From: Dugong dugon
Taxonomy: Eukaryota > Chordata > Mammalia > Sirenia > Dugongidae
Length of the DNA stretch: 64,000 nt
Direction: 5' to 3'
NCBI GenBank assembly: GCA_030035585.1
Contig: CM057461.1
Coordinates: 3,856,501 to 3,920,500 of the forward strand
In this document: piece by piece, positions 51,349 through 61,842 of the stretch
Numbering within the stretch: position 1 is the stretch's first letter
How the letters are laid out: each line of letters begins with the position of its first letter
Program-made: the position numbers and the translations under genes
Notes under the pieces: generated by a model
Seen by the model: the letters and a program-made list of their open reading frames with translations, nothing else
Databases searched by the model: none
What the model was told of the DNA's origin: nothing

Positions 51349-51870
51349 CAGTGATTCTCAACCCGGGCGATTGTGGCTTCCAGGGGACATTCGGCAACGC
51401 CCAGGGGACATTCGGCAACGCCCAGGGACATTCGGCAAAGCCCGGGGACATTCGGCAACACCCGGGGACATTCGGCAACACCCAGGGGACATTCGGCAAC
51501 GCCCAGGGGACATTCGGCAACGCCCGGGGACATTCAGCAACACCCAAGGGACATTCAGCAACGCCCGGGGGACATTCGGCAACACCCAGGGGACATTCGG
51601 CAACGCCCGGGGGACATTCGGCAACGCCCGGGGACATTCAGCAACGCCCAGGGGACATTCGGCAACACCCGGGGACATTCGGCAACGCCCAGGGGACATT
51701 CGGCAACGCCCAGGGGACATTCTTACTGTTATCACTAGAGGGTGCTACTGCACCGGGTGAGGGGTGGAGGCCAGGGATGCTTCTGGAGACCCTTCAGTGC
51801 CCAGGACGGCCCCCACAACAGAGAAGTGTTCATCCCACAGGGTCAGTAGTGCTGCTGTGGAGAAGCCCTG
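51349..51870 (+). mobile_element. MER20 (hAT-Charlie) expanded by an internal minisatellite
   Basis: Left end CAGTGATTCTCAACCCGGGC and right part 'ggtgctactgcaccgggtgaggggtggaggccagggatgc' to 'agaagccctg' are MER20. The expected 219 bp is 522 bp because the GACATT-containing segment has expanded. Confidence 0.9.
51382..51722 (+). repeat. 20/21-bp minisatellite, 17 GACATTC motifs
   Basis: GACATTC starts at 51386 and recurs to 51716 with 16 intervals, ten of 21 bp and six of 20 bp. The unit is close to GGGACATTCGGCAACGCCCA. Variants differ mainly at CCAGGGG/CCGGGG/CCGGGGG and CGGCAACGCC/CAGCAACACC. Both strands stay open in several frames, which is a by-product of the repeat. Confidence 0.97.
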
Positions 51871-52299
51871 GTTTGAATCCTTTGTCGATATTCTTAAAGC
51901 CCCTGAAGTGCTGAAAAGGCACCCCTTTGGGAGAATGGGCGTGTGGAGGGGCCCCGTCCCCGTTCCCTGAAGCTCCCCATGTGTCAGAGAACTGTGACAG
52001 GGAGTGGGGAGAGGGTGCACCCCGCAGTCACAGATATTCCGAGGCTTAGCTGCCGGGTCCCCGGGCAAGCCACCAGGACCATCCCCGGCTCCCTGGCAAA
52101 GCGCAGCCTCAGGACACAGAGCTGCGACAGAGTTTGTGTAAGGAAGGAGAGCTGTCCTGAAGAGCAGCTCCATTAATCCAGCCAGCCCCCACGGCCTGAG
52201 TCCCCGGTCTGCCTGCAGCTTTGGGCAGGGGACCATAGAAGGGGTGTCAAAGGCCCTGAGGCCCTGGAGAAATCAGGTTAAAATCCGGGCGGTGGCTGT
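51871..52299. other. Unique GC-rich DNA
   Basis: No family recognised. A 163-codon minus-strand frame (51745-52236) overlaps MER20 and is not credible as a gene. Confidence 0.4.
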
Positions 52300-52470
52300 C
52301 GATAGTCGCCATTAAGTCGATTCCAACTCATGGCAACCCCGTGTGTGCAGAGTAGAACTGTGCTCCACAGAGCTTTCAAGGCTGTGAACTTTCAGGAGCA
52401 GATCGCCAGGCCTGTCTCCCTTGGCGCCTCTGGATGGGCTCGAACCGCCAACTTTTCAGCTAGTAGTCGC
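52300..52470 (-). mobile_element. AfroSINE, 'gtccctgggtggtgc' subtype, head lost
   Basis: Inverse 'cgccattaagtcgattccaactcatggcaaccccgtgtg' and GGCGCCTCTGGATGGGCTCG. The inverse head breaks off after 'tcagctagtagtcg'. Confidence 0.88.
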
Positions 52471-52544
52471 TCTGGCCTCGTACCTGAGCAGTTTGTGCAG
52501 AACGCTTGGAGGGGAGGAGCAGAGAACCAAAGTGACAATGGTGA

Positions 52545-52715
52545 TGAGGGTGAAGATGACATCATCGAGCATTTATTGGGCACCTACTGTATGCCAAGCA
52601 CCATGTTATTCAAAGAATAACAATTGTCAATACCCAGCCCCCATCTCCAATTTTCAAATGGGGAGAATTAGCAGAAACACCACAGGAGACTTTGAGAGAC
52701 TTCCCGCGGTCCTTC
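52545..52715 (-). mobile_element. MIR
   Basis: 'gagcatttattgggcacctactgtatgccaagcacc' and 'tttcaaatggggagaattagcag' are the inverse MIR 3' end and core. Confidence 0.75.
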
Positions 52716-52959
52716 ATCGAGAAAGCTGATAGAAATCAATAAAGGCTCGGGAGGGCGTGCTGCTGCCTTAGTGAAGGGCGGTTAATGTGACAAATCCCGT
52801 GTCACCGCAGAGGCCAGACGTCAGGGCTCCGCCACAGTCACCACAGGCCTTCTTCGTGTAAGGGATAAAAGGCACCAGTTCTCCTCCCCGTTCCTGTTCC
52901 CCTCCATCTCTCCCCAGTGGGAACCCCAAGTCTTAAAGGAGAAGAATAGCCTTCCCTTT
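52716..52959. other. Unique DNA
   Basis: 'gggataaaaggc' near 52861 is TATA-like by chance level; nothing else. Confidence 0.35.
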
Positions 52960-53640
52960 TGTATTTTTGATAAAATACGTGCACCCAAACTCAAGCATAG
53001 CATTGTCTTATGTGTGTTTTTTTTACCTAAATTGCGTCACGATGGACTTCGTGTTTCGCGCTCTTTCGCCTCCCCAAGTTACGTGTTTGAGAAGTTTCCC
53101 TGTTGATGTGAGTAGAGCCAATCTAGGCATTTTAACCACCACAGAGCAGTCATTAAGGAATCCTGGTGGGGAAACTGTTAAGCGGCTCAGCTGCTTACTG
53201 AAAGGTTGGCGGTTCAAACCCACCAGCTGCTCCAAGGGCGAAAGATGTGGCAGTCTGCTTTTGTAAATATTACAGCTTGGAAACTATGGGGCAGTTCTAG
53301 TCTGTCCTATAGGATCACCAAGAGTCAGAATCGACTCAAAGGCAGTGGGTTTGGATTTTTTTTTTTTTTTTTCAGTATAGGTGGAAAATGTCACCTAATA
53401 ACAATGGAGTAGAAATTGCATGGCTTCCCTTATCCAATCACCTCCTGAAGGACATCTAGGTCATTTCCAAAGGTTTTCAGTGCGAATAATACTGCAACGA
53501 GAATTCCGGTGTGTCTCGCCTTGCACATGCATAGAGCGTTTCTCTGTGGTAGGAGAAGAATTGCAGGATTACAGGGTATAAACGTTTTCAACTTAACTAG
53601 ATATCAACAAATCCCTTTCTAAGGTGCCTGAGAAAATGGA
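52960..53640 (-). mobile_element. Old L1 (L1M-type) 3' region split by a SINE
   Basis: 'tgataaaatacgtgcacccaaactcaagc' left of the SINE and 'ggtcatttccaaaggttttcagtgcgaataatactgcaacgag', 'gaattgcaggattacagggtataaac' right of it are inverse old L1. Confidence 0.62.
53155..53378 (+). mobile_element. AfroSINE, long type
   Basis: GGAATCCTGGTGGGGAAACT head, 'gggcgaaagatgtggcagtctgcttttgtaaatattacagc' body, then GGCAGTGGGTTTGG and a run of about 17 T. Confidence 0.92.
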
Positions 53641-53734
53641 CACTGCCCTAGAAGTGTATGAGTTACTGCTGGCTCTGAGTCTTGGCTTCTCAAATCTTCA
53701 AGGAGTGGTTGTTCTTACACTGTTTAAACAATTC

Positions 53735-53890
53735 CGGTACGTAGAGAAAGAGAAAAGTCACGTGATTGTTTTTACGATGCCAGATCCTCACAGAGATCAC
53801 CACAGTAAAGGAAATTAGAGAAAAGTTTCTCGCTTAGGAAGGTTTGTGCAAAAAGCTTGAATAAAACATCAGCCAGTAGAATAACACACC
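53735..53890 (+). mobile_element. L1 ORF2 fragment (tentative)
   Basis: 'cacgtgattgtttttacgatgccagatcc' and 'gcaaaaagcttgaataaaacatc' resemble L1 ORF2 text around the RT active region. Weak by eye. Confidence 0.4.
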
Positions 53891-53967
53891 GTGACAATGA
53901 GTAACTGATTCCCCAAATCCAAGAACTGTCCAGTTTAGGACACTTTTTTAAATCCTTCACCGTATGT

Positions 53968-54547
53968 GACTTTTGATTTTATGTGTCAACTTTGCTGGGC
54001 TTTGGTGCCGAAGTGTTTGCTCCAACACAGGTGTTGCTGTGAAGGTGTTTTGTAGCTGGGATTAACCTTTGCAATCACTTGACTTTAAGTAAGGAAGGTC
54101 CCCCTGGATAAGGTGGTTGGGCCTCATTCAATCAGTTGAAGGTCTTATGATCAAAAACTGAGGTTTTTGCAGAGAAGAAATTCTGCCTGAAGGCTGTAAC
54201 ATAGAAATCCTGCCTGAGTTTCCAAGCTGGCAGCCTGCCCTATGGATTTCAGACTTGCTGGCCCCCACAATCGTATGAGCCAATTCCTTAAAGAGAGATG
54301 ACTAAAGATAGAAGATAGGTAGACTAACCTTCAGCCCAGTAACTCAGTCCCTCAGGGAGCTGGATAGATAGATGATAGAGAACTTATAGAGAGAGAGAAA
54401 AATGATAGCTAGATACATAGCTAGATAGATACTTACATACATACATACACGTATACTTACATACATGCATACACACATACATGTATATACATACATACAT
54501 AGATAATCTCCATCTTCTTGGTTCTGTTTCTCTGATTGATACATCAT
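53968..54547 (+). mobile_element. Old LTR-like repeat interrupted by a microsatellite
   Basis: 'ttttatgtgtcaactttgctgggctttggtgcc', 'gttgggcctcattcaatcagttgaagg' and 'tcgtatgagccaattcctt', then after the microsatellite 'cttggttctgtttctctgattg'. This follows an old mammalian LTR-like consensus whose subfamily I cannot name. Confidence 0.6.
54358..54506. repeat. (GATA)n/(CATA)n compound microsatellite
   Basis: GATA-type units to about 54435, then CATA/CATG units to 54506. It replaces the short TA-rich spacer expected in the surrounding repeat. Confidence 0.9.
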
Positions 54548-54559
54548 ATTAGTAGGACA

Positions 54560-57500
54560 GCAGTAAAAGAAACATATGATCATTTATCTTCTAAGCCAGA
54601 AAGATATTTGATAAAATATAGCATCCATTTCTGATATTTTGAAAGGGAAATGGTAGATACTCCCTTACAAAGATTTTTTTGTTCGCTTCTTTCCCTTTTT
54701 TTGTTGCACTTTAGGTGAAAGTTTACAGAGCAAATTAGTTTCTCATTAAACAATTAATACACGTATTGTTCTGTGACATTGGTTGCCAACCCCACAAGGT
54801 GTCAACACTCTCCACTTCTCTGCCTAGGGTTCCTCATTTCCATTCATCTGGCTTTCCTCTCCCCTCCTACCTTCTCATCCTTGACCCTGGGCTGGTGTGC
54901 CTATTTAGTCTTGTATACATGGTTGAGCTACATGCATTATTATTTGTTTTACGGGCCTGTCTAATCTTTGGCTGAAGGGTGAACCTCAGGAGCGACTTCA
55001 GTACTGAGTTAAAAGGGTGGCCGGGGGCCATGCTCTCAGGGTTTCTGCAGTCTCTGTCAGACCAGTAAGTCTGGTCTTTTTTTTGTGAGTTTGGATTTTG
55101 TTCTACATTTTCCTCCAGCTCTGTCTGGGACCCTCTATTGTGATCCCTGTTAGAGCAGTCGGTGGTGGTAGCCAGGCACCATCTAGTTGTACTGGACTCA
55201 GTCTGGTGGAGGCTGTGGTACTTGTGGTGCATTAGTCCTTCGGACTAATCTTTCCCTTGCGTCTCTGGTTTTCTTCATTCTCCCTTGCTCCAGATGGGGT
55301 GAGGCCAGTGGAGTATCTTAGATGGCAGCTCACAAGCTTCTAAGGCCCCAGACACTACTCACCAAAGTAAGATGTAGAACATTTTCTTTATAAACTGTGT
55401 TATGCCAATTGAGCTAGATGTTCTCCGAGACCATGGTCCCCACCCTTCAGCCCAGTTACTTGGTCCCTCCGGGAGATTGGATGTGTCTATGAAGCTTCTA
55501 TGACTTTGCCTCAATCACGTTGTGCTGATTTCCCCAGTATTGTGTACTGTCTTACCCTTCACCAAAGTTATCACTTATCTATTGTCTAGTTAGTGTTTTT
55601 CCCTCCACTTCCCCCCCCCCCCATAACCATCAAAGATTGTTCCTTTCTGTGTGTAAACCTTTTCATGGGTTTTTATAATAGTGGCCTCATACAGTGTTTG
55701 TCCTTTTGTGATTGACTTATTTGACTCAGCATAATGCCTCCAGATTCATCCACGTTATGAGATGTTTCGAAGATTCATCATTGTTCTTTATTGTTGCACA
55801 GTATTCCATTGTGTATATGTACCGTAGTTTGTTTATCCATTTATCTGCTGATGGGCACTTAGGTTGTTTCCATCCTTTTGCTGTTGTGAACAATGATGCA
55901 GTGAACATGGGCATGCATATGTCTATTCATGTGACAGCTCTTATTTCTCTAGGATATATTCCTGGAGTGGGATTGCCGGATAGTATGGTATTTGTATTTC
56001 TAGCTTTTTAAGGAAATGCCATATTGTTTTCCAAAATGGTTGTACCATTTTGCAATCCCACCAGCAGTGCGTAAGAGTTCCAATCTCCCTGCAGCCTCTC
56101 CAACGTTTGTTATTTCCAGTGTTTTTGATTCGTGCCAGTAATGGCGGGGTGAGATGGTATCTCCTTGTGGTTTGAATTTGCATTTCTCTAATGGCTAGTG
56201 CATTTCCTCATGTGTCTGTTAGCCACCTGAATGTCTTCTTCGGTGAAGTGTCTGTTCACATCCTTTGCCCATTTTTTAATTGGATTATTTGTCTTTCTGT
56301 TGTAGAGGTGTTGGATTTTCCTATAGACTTCAGAGATTAGACCTTTGTAAGCTATATCATAGCCAAAAAATGTTTCCCAGCCTGTAGGTCTCTTTTTGCT
56401 CTTTTGGTAAAGTCTTTCGATGTGTGTTAGTGTTTAATTTTTAGAAGATCCCAGTCATCTACCTTATCTTCTGGTGTCTGTGTATTGTTAGTTATGGTTT
56501 GTATCCTATTTATGCCTTATACTGGGGCCCCTAGCGTTGACCCTATTTTTTCTTACATGATCTTTATCGTTTTTGGTTTTATATTTAGGTCTTTGATTCA
56601 TTTTGAATCCGTTTTTGTGTATGGTGTGAGGTATGGGTCCTGTTTCATTTTTTTACATATAGACATCCAGTTTTGCCAGCACCATTTGTTAAAAAGACTG
56701 TCTTTTCCCCATTTAATAGACTTTGGGCCTTTGCCAAAGATCAGGTGACTGTAGGTGGCCTTATAAAGTTTTTTTAAATACACAGTTCAACCCAAAAAAC
56801 ACTGTCATGATGAACGGTAAGAATACTAAGCATTCCACTAGAGTCACACAAAGCTGAGCACCCTTTCTCCTCCTACTGCAGAGCATCGTTCTGAGAGTGC
56901 TGAGCAAGGCAATGGGCCAAGAACATAAAAGTCACCGTGAACATTGGAAGATGAGGCAAAACAATCATAATCTATAAATACTAGGGTTGCCTTCCTGGAA
57001 AAACCAGAATACTAGAAAAACTATTTAAAACAATAAAATATACAGTACTATCACTTATAATTATATGAAAAGCAATCTTTTTATATGTAAATTGCAACCA
57101 GTTAGAAAAGACGTAATTTTTAAAATCTTTCACACCAGGACGTAAGCCCTAACACACCTCAAAGTAAATGTAACAGTAAATGTGCAGATCATATACGGAG
57201 CAAAACATAAGTCTCTAATGAAAATAATTTTAAAAGATTTCAAGACAGACTCGTATCTTTTTACTGGATAAGAAGATTCAGTACAGTAAAGATTATATTT
57301 TCCAAATTAGTCAGTAAATTCAATATGATCTCAATGTGGAATGTAGTTTAACCTGACAAAAATTCTAAGATGTATCTGGGGTAATAAACACGTTATAATG
57401 CCAGGAAAATTCTTGGGAAGAGTGATATTGAGGAACTTTTCTTGCTAGACATTAAAAATGTATTATGTGTGACAGCTAAGTGAAGCAGTGCGGTTTGGCA

Positions 57501-57770
57501 AAGGAATTGAAAGACAGATCAAAGGAACAGAAACCAAGATTACAGGCATCGTCCCAAGTATTTAAAGACCTTAGTGCATGGCACAGTTGTCATTTCCAAT
57601 AAACGAGAAGATGGAAATGGAACCACTCAATCGCCATTTTGAAAATATAAAACTGAACCGCAAACCTATTCCTCACTTCAAAAATCAATTCCTGAAAGAT
57701 CAAAGACTTAAATGAAAGGAAACGAAACCAAAAAATGCTAGAAGAAACTATAGGAGACAATGTATATAAT
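54560..57770 (+). mobile_element. Old L1 ORF2, split by an antisense L1
   Basis: 54560-54680 ('aaacatatgatcatttatcttc', 'gatatttgataaaatatagcatcc') and 56776-57770 ('aggaattgaaagacagatcaaaggaacag', 'gctagaagaaactataggagac') are consecutive parts of L1 ORF2 in sense. The frame is destroyed by many stops and indels. Confidence 0.8.
54681..56759 (-). mobile_element. Lineage-type L1, 3' half of ORF2 plus 3' UTR
   Basis: Minus-strand 3' UTR 54690-55690 matches the L1s at 23571, 49891 and 62605. ORF2 fragments upstream include [40 protein letters not shown] and KCPSADKWINKLRYIYTMEY, in different frames. CTTACAAAGATTTTTTT and CTTATAAAGTTTTTTT flank it as target duplication. About 2.1 kb, 5'-truncated, dead. 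Confidence 0.92.
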
Positions 57771-57787
57771 CATACTTATATAACCAC

Positions 57788-57945
57788 AACAAAGAAATCA
57801 GTCTTAGAAGAAATACAACCAGATGCTTCTTAGAAGTGAGGATGCTGGGACTATGTCTTACTTACTTTGAGCACATCATCAGAAAGACCTATCGCTAAAA
57901 AAAGGACATCACCTTTGGTAAAGTAGAGGGTCAGAGAAAATGAGG
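57788..57945 (+). mobile_element. RTE (BovB-type) internal fragment
   Basis: 'gaagaaatacaaccagatgcttcttagaagtgaggatgc' to 'ggtaaagtagagggtcagagaaaatgagg'. Truncated at both ends. Confidence 0.85.
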
Positions 57946-57949
57946 CATT

Positions 57950-58285
57950 ATTATACAAACATGGGAAATGCCCACACCTTTGGGACCAACAATCCTATTT
58001 CCAGAAATTTATCCTAAAGAGACTACGTCAGGCGTGAGAAAAATGCACGCAGGAGAAAATGCCTTAATTTTCCACCAGTGAGAAATTGGTTAAGAAACAT
58101 GGAGTATACGTTGGAATAAATGCTCTGCAGCCTGTAAACATAATGATGGTGAAATACATTTATTGACCAGAAATATTATCTTTGACCTTTTCGTTGAGTG
58201 AACAAAGCATATAATATGATATAACATTGATATGATATAATATAATATGATACAAATGCGTAAAATTATATACTTACATCTGTTC
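57950..58285 (+). mobile_element. Old L1 (L1M-type) 3' region
   Basis: 'ccaacaatcctatttccagaaatttatcctaaagag', 'ccagtgagaaattggttaagaaac' and an AT-rich end with repeated GATATAATAT follow old L1 3' order. Confidence 0.75.
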
Positions 58286-58292
58286 TATATAG

Positions 58293-58497
58293 AAGGATCC
58301 CTGGTGGCACAATAGTTAAGCACTCAGCTGCTAACCAAAAGGTTGGCCGTTTGAACCCACCATCCATTCCACAGGAGAAAGATATGGCAGTCTCCTTTCG
58401 TAAAGATTACAGCCTTGGAAGCCTCATGGGGCAGTTCTACTCTGTCACACGGGGTCACTATGAGCGGAAAATCGACTCAATGGCACAAAAAAACAAC
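58293..58497 (+). mobile_element. AfroSINE, long type
   Basis: GGATCCCTGGTGGCACAATA head, 'caggagaaagatatggcagtctcctttcgtaaagattacagcc' body, ACTCAATGGCACAAAAAAAC end. Confidence 0.93.
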
Positions 58498-58559
58498 ACT
58501 GTATAAATGCCATAGGGTTTTCATTCTAGCTCTTCCCTGAAACCATTGTAGCCTCCAAA

Positions 58560-58745
58560 ACAGCATCCTCATTCCATCTCATCCTCAAGATGGCCTCTGA
58601 AGACATCCCACGAACGTCTCGTATTTTCACGGTAGCCATTATCAGCGCGTGAAGTACCTTGTGTGGGTCTTTGTTTTCTTGTGGATTGCCTCTCCCATGA
58701 GAAGTAAATGCCATGGAGTAGGGGCCTGTCCTGTGGCCCCCCTGA
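58560..58745 (+). mobile_element. L2 3' region
   Basis: 'ttgtggattgcctctcccatgagaagtaaatgccatggagtaggggcctgtcctg' follows the L2 3' UTR order. Confidence 0.6.
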
Positions 58746-58794
58746 GCCTCCTGAGGCTAGCGTGGGCCGAACCCAGAGCTTCTGTTCAGAAAAC

Positions 58795-58990
58795 CAAAAA
58801 CCACTTGCCGTCAAGTTGACTCTGGCTCATGGTGACCCCGTGTGTGTCGGAGTAGAACTGTGCTCCATAGGGTTTTCAATAGCTGGTTTTTTAGAAATCA
58901 ATCACCAGGCCTTTCTTCTGAGGTGCCTCTGGGTGGACTCGAATCTCCAGCCTTTTGGTTAGCAGATGAGAGTGTTAACCATTTACTCCC
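58795..58990 (-). mobile_element. AfroSINE, 'gtccctgggtggtgc' subtype
   Basis: Inverse 'ccgtcaagttgactctggctcatggtgaccccgtgtgtg' and 'gaggtgcctctgggtggactcgaatctccagccttttgg'. Confidence 0.93.
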
Positions 58991-59569
58991 CTGCTCAGTA
59001 AAGACCTGTGGAATGAAGGCACATTCTTGTGAGACCAGGACTTCCCAGGGCGTCCTCTCTGGAAAGAGTACAAATCCACGTTATGGGAGAAGGTGTTCCG
59101 TGGACCAGTTGCTTTGTCAAGCATGGGATTGCATCAAGCCAAATGGGTTTATTTGCTGTAGAATTTCTCAGAGCCTTTTATACACAAATGAACACTGTGA
59201 CTCCCCACGAGTTTGCCAATTCTCTTGGCTTCAGAACTTTTTTTTTTTCTTGGAGCCTCCTGGGAGTGTCCTGTTTTACCGGGATGAGTCTGGGATGGGG
59301 CAAACACAGAAAGGGATTTAGAATGATTCCTCTTTTGTCTCTGTGTTCTTTGTGTCATTTGACATTTTTACAGTGTGTGAGCATATATCACTTGATAAAC
59401 GTGGTTATTTTCAAAATAAAATAAAAGAATAAAGCATTAGAAATGCACGTTATTTGTTGAATCTCAAAAGCAATTTTATTTTACTAAACGATGAGCTCAG
59501 TTGAAGTTGTTCTGAAAGAAGAAAGGCCAGTTAGAACCAAATACAAACATACAAAATGGTAGAACCAGA
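58991..59569. other. Mostly unique DNA with an L1 3'-like A-rich end
   Basis: 59310-59430 ('catttgacatttttacagtgtgtgagc' to 'caaaataaaataaaag') resembles an old L1 3' end. The overlapping frames of 131 and 159 codons at 58842-59424 run through SINE and L1-like text. Confidence 0.4.
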
Positions 59570-59893
59570 TCTCTTGTACTCGAATTCTACCGTCACCACA
59601 TACTTACTAAGGGGCTTTGGGAAAATCAGAGCCCTGGTGGCACAGTGGTTAAGACTTCCGCTGTGAATCAAAAGGTCAGCAGTTCAAATCTACCAGCCGC
59701 TCCTTGGAAACACTATGGGGCAATTTACTCTGTCCTACAGGGTCGCTGTGTGTCAAAATTGACTCGACGGCAGTGGGTTTGGTTTTTGGGAAAATCACTT
59801 CCCCTCCTTGAATTTCAATCTGCAAAATGGGATTATTAATTATAACTATCTCTTATAATAAGCCCCCAATAAATGTTAGCTGCGATCATCATT
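59570..59893 (+). mobile_element. MIR split by an AfroSINE
   Basis: Left: 'ctcgaattctaccgtcaccacatacttactaaggggctttggg'. Right: 'cttgaatttcaatctgcaaaatgggattattaa' to 'cccaataaatgttagc'. Together they give the MIR head-flank, core and 3' end. Confidence 0.72.
59629..59784 (+). mobile_element. AfroSINE, short type, 13-bp target duplication
   Basis: TTTGGGAAAATCA at 59616-59628 and 59785-59797 is a perfect duplication of MIR sequence. Element full length for the short subtype. Confidence 0.96.
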
Positions 59894-60107
59894 AAGGCGT
59901 CCTGGTGGTGCAGTGGTTAAGTGTTCGGCCACTAACTGGAAGGTTGGCAGTTCAAACCCACCAGTGGTTCCATGGTAGAAAGACCTGGCAATCTGCTCCC
60001 ATAAAGATCACAGTCTAGAAAACCCTATGGGGCAGCTCTACTGTGTCACATGGGGCCACTATGAGTCAGAATCAGCTCCACAGCACTCAGCAACAGCAAC
60101 AACAACT
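59894..60107 (+). mobile_element. AfroSINE, long type
   Basis: GCGTCCTGGTGGTGCAGTGG head, 'ggtagaaagacctggcaatctgctcccataaagatcacagtc' body, tail ending (CAACAG)n-like. Confidence 0.93.
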
Positions 60108-60295
60108 GTATCATTATTACTAACAGTAACAGACCAAAGTTATGTTGTAGCATCTAAACAGGTCTTAACTGAACGTGCTTCAGTCTGATTAAGCCACCAT
60201 CTCCTGCATCTAAGCCCTGCTGGACACACAGCACCTCTCACTGCTAAGACGTTCGCAAAGATTTCAGATGCGTCCTGGATTTAATCACGCCGTGT

Positions 60296-60585
60296 TCAGG
60301 AATGCTCCTTGGAAGCAAGGATGGCGAGACTTCATCCTGCTTACTTTGGACATGTTATCAGGAGGGACCAGTCCCTGGAAAAGAACATCATGCTTGGTAG
60401 AGGGTCAGCGAAAAAGAGGAAGACCCTCGACAAGATGGACTGACACAGTGGCTGCAACCATGGGCTCAAGTATAACAACATGGTGAGGATGGCGCAGGAC
60501 CAGGAGGTGTTTCCTTCTGTTGTAAGTAGGGTCGCTATGAGTCGGAACTGACTGGACGGCAGCTAACAACAACCACAACAAACGT
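60296..60585 (+). mobile_element. RTE (BovB-type) 3' end
   Basis: GGAATGCTCCTTGGAAGCAA through the coding tail (GQRKRGRPSTRWTDTVAATM) to GACGGCAGCTAACAACAACC. A small deletion removes the usual 'taaag' before 'tagagggtcagcg'. Confidence 0.93.
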
Positions 60586-61255
60586 TCAGGCGGCTCCAAA
60601 TGGTCCTGTCTTCCTGTGTGACCTGCAGCAGCCCTCTACCCACCCAGTGGGGGCTGCCCCAGAGCTGAGCAGCAATCCTAACTGCAGTCCAGGGAGAACA
60701 TTTTGGGGTCACATGGATGCTGAGAAGCAGCCCTACAGCTGAGTATGGTGTTTGTTTATGGGGTGGTTATTACAGTAACATCTGGATTCCTTAGACGACA
60801 CTGGGAGGAAGGCAAAGATTATGTTTAGCTGTCTGGTGCATTTTAAGGGATGCAGCTTTTCTTCTGCATGATTAGGAAGTAATTAGCAGCTTAAGCGTGA
60901 TGCCTTCACCCAAGGAGGGTTCCATCTCTCTCTCCCAGGGAGGAGGGTGGAAAGTGGTAGATGTCCTTCTTTAGTCAATCCTCATTTCTATTCTAGAGCC
61001 GTACATTCAGTACAAGCAGAAGAACATTCTGTTCTTCCTTTGAATAATTTATCACTTTCAGCTGATTTTCCACGGAGCCCCAGGATTCCTGGGAGAGGTG
61101 AAAACAAGTAACCAAATACTAGAAGTGATCCAGCAGCTAGTTGTTTGACTACCTATACCAAAACACAGTCACTGCTGCTGTCCAGCAGTCATAGACATAC
61201 GCTTGGGGGAAAACGGACACAGGAAGAAGACGAAACTTCAAGGATCGTGTAGACC
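60586..61255. other. Unique DNA
   Basis: Repeat-free; 60720-60910 has FOX-like GTTTGTTTATGG and homeodomain-like AGTAATTAGCAG. No coding frame. Confidence 0.4.
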
Positions 61256-61425
61256 TGAAGTGTGCGGGCTTGTGATGGAGTAACCCAAGTTTGGATCCCA
61301 TCTCCACTGCCTGACCTCCATCTCCACGTAAAATCCCTGGTCCCTCAACTGCAACGTGGGAGAATCAGAGCACTACCTCCTCATGTTACTTGGGAGGCTA
61401 ACAAGACAGTAAACAAAGTAAGCAC
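61256..61425 (+). mobile_element. MIR, diverged
   Basis: 'aagtttggatcccatctccactgcctgacc', 'ccctcaactgcaacgtgggagaatcagag' and 'tgttacttgggaggctaacaag' keep MIR order. Confidence 0.55.
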
Positions 61426-61572
61426 ATCCTGCCTCAGCCGTCACTTTGTCATGATGATGGTGCATTGCATTTCCGTTTAACAGGGAAGAGAAGCCCCAGC
61501 AAGTCCTGACTGCCTCCGTGGGAGGGAGGTGTGACTGGGAAGGGCACCCGATGTCCGTCTGAGTGAAGGTCG

Positions 61573-61842
61573 CGTGCACACATCTCAGCATACATGCATA
61601 CACACACACCCCTGCACTCACATGCACACACGTGCGTGCACACATGCATATACAGGTATACATGTGTCCGTGTGTGTGTTCACCTGCACATATGTGCAGA
61701 CACACTCATGGACTCTTACATGCACTCATGCATTCACAGACAACACACCACGCATGCATGCACGCACATGTGCACACGTGTGTACACAGAAACCCATGTG
61801 ACCACATGCATACTAGCACATGCACACACATGCCCAGCACAC
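61573..61842. repeat. CA/CATG-rich alternating purine-pyrimidine tract
   Basis: About 270 bp of (CA), (CATG) and (CACG) words such as CACACGTGCGTGCACACATG and GCATGCATGCACGCACATGT. The overlapping frames on both strands (His/Thr or Cys/Val-rich) are by-products. Confidence 0.93.

Noticed and set aside
51382..51722. Regularly spaced repeat resembling a CRISPR array
   Set aside because: Eukaryotic DNA; units are contiguous without unique spacers and lie in a transposon.
51358..51735. Long overlapping open frames on both strands (over 100 codons) across the minisatellite
   Set aside because: They are a mechanical result of a stop-free tandem unit in several frames; the array sits inside MER20 and has no start context or family.
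51745..52236. 163-codon minus-strand frame
   Set aside because: Overlaps the right half of MER20 and GC-rich unique DNA; no family recognised.
52855..52870. TATA-like GGGATAAAAGGC promoter
   Set aside because: No supporting start, frame or second element; expected by chance in this length of sequence.
61373..61705. Cys/His-rich frames at the CA-rich tract as metal-binding proteins
   Set aside because: Composition comes from CATG/CACA words read in frame; both strands give similar artefacts.
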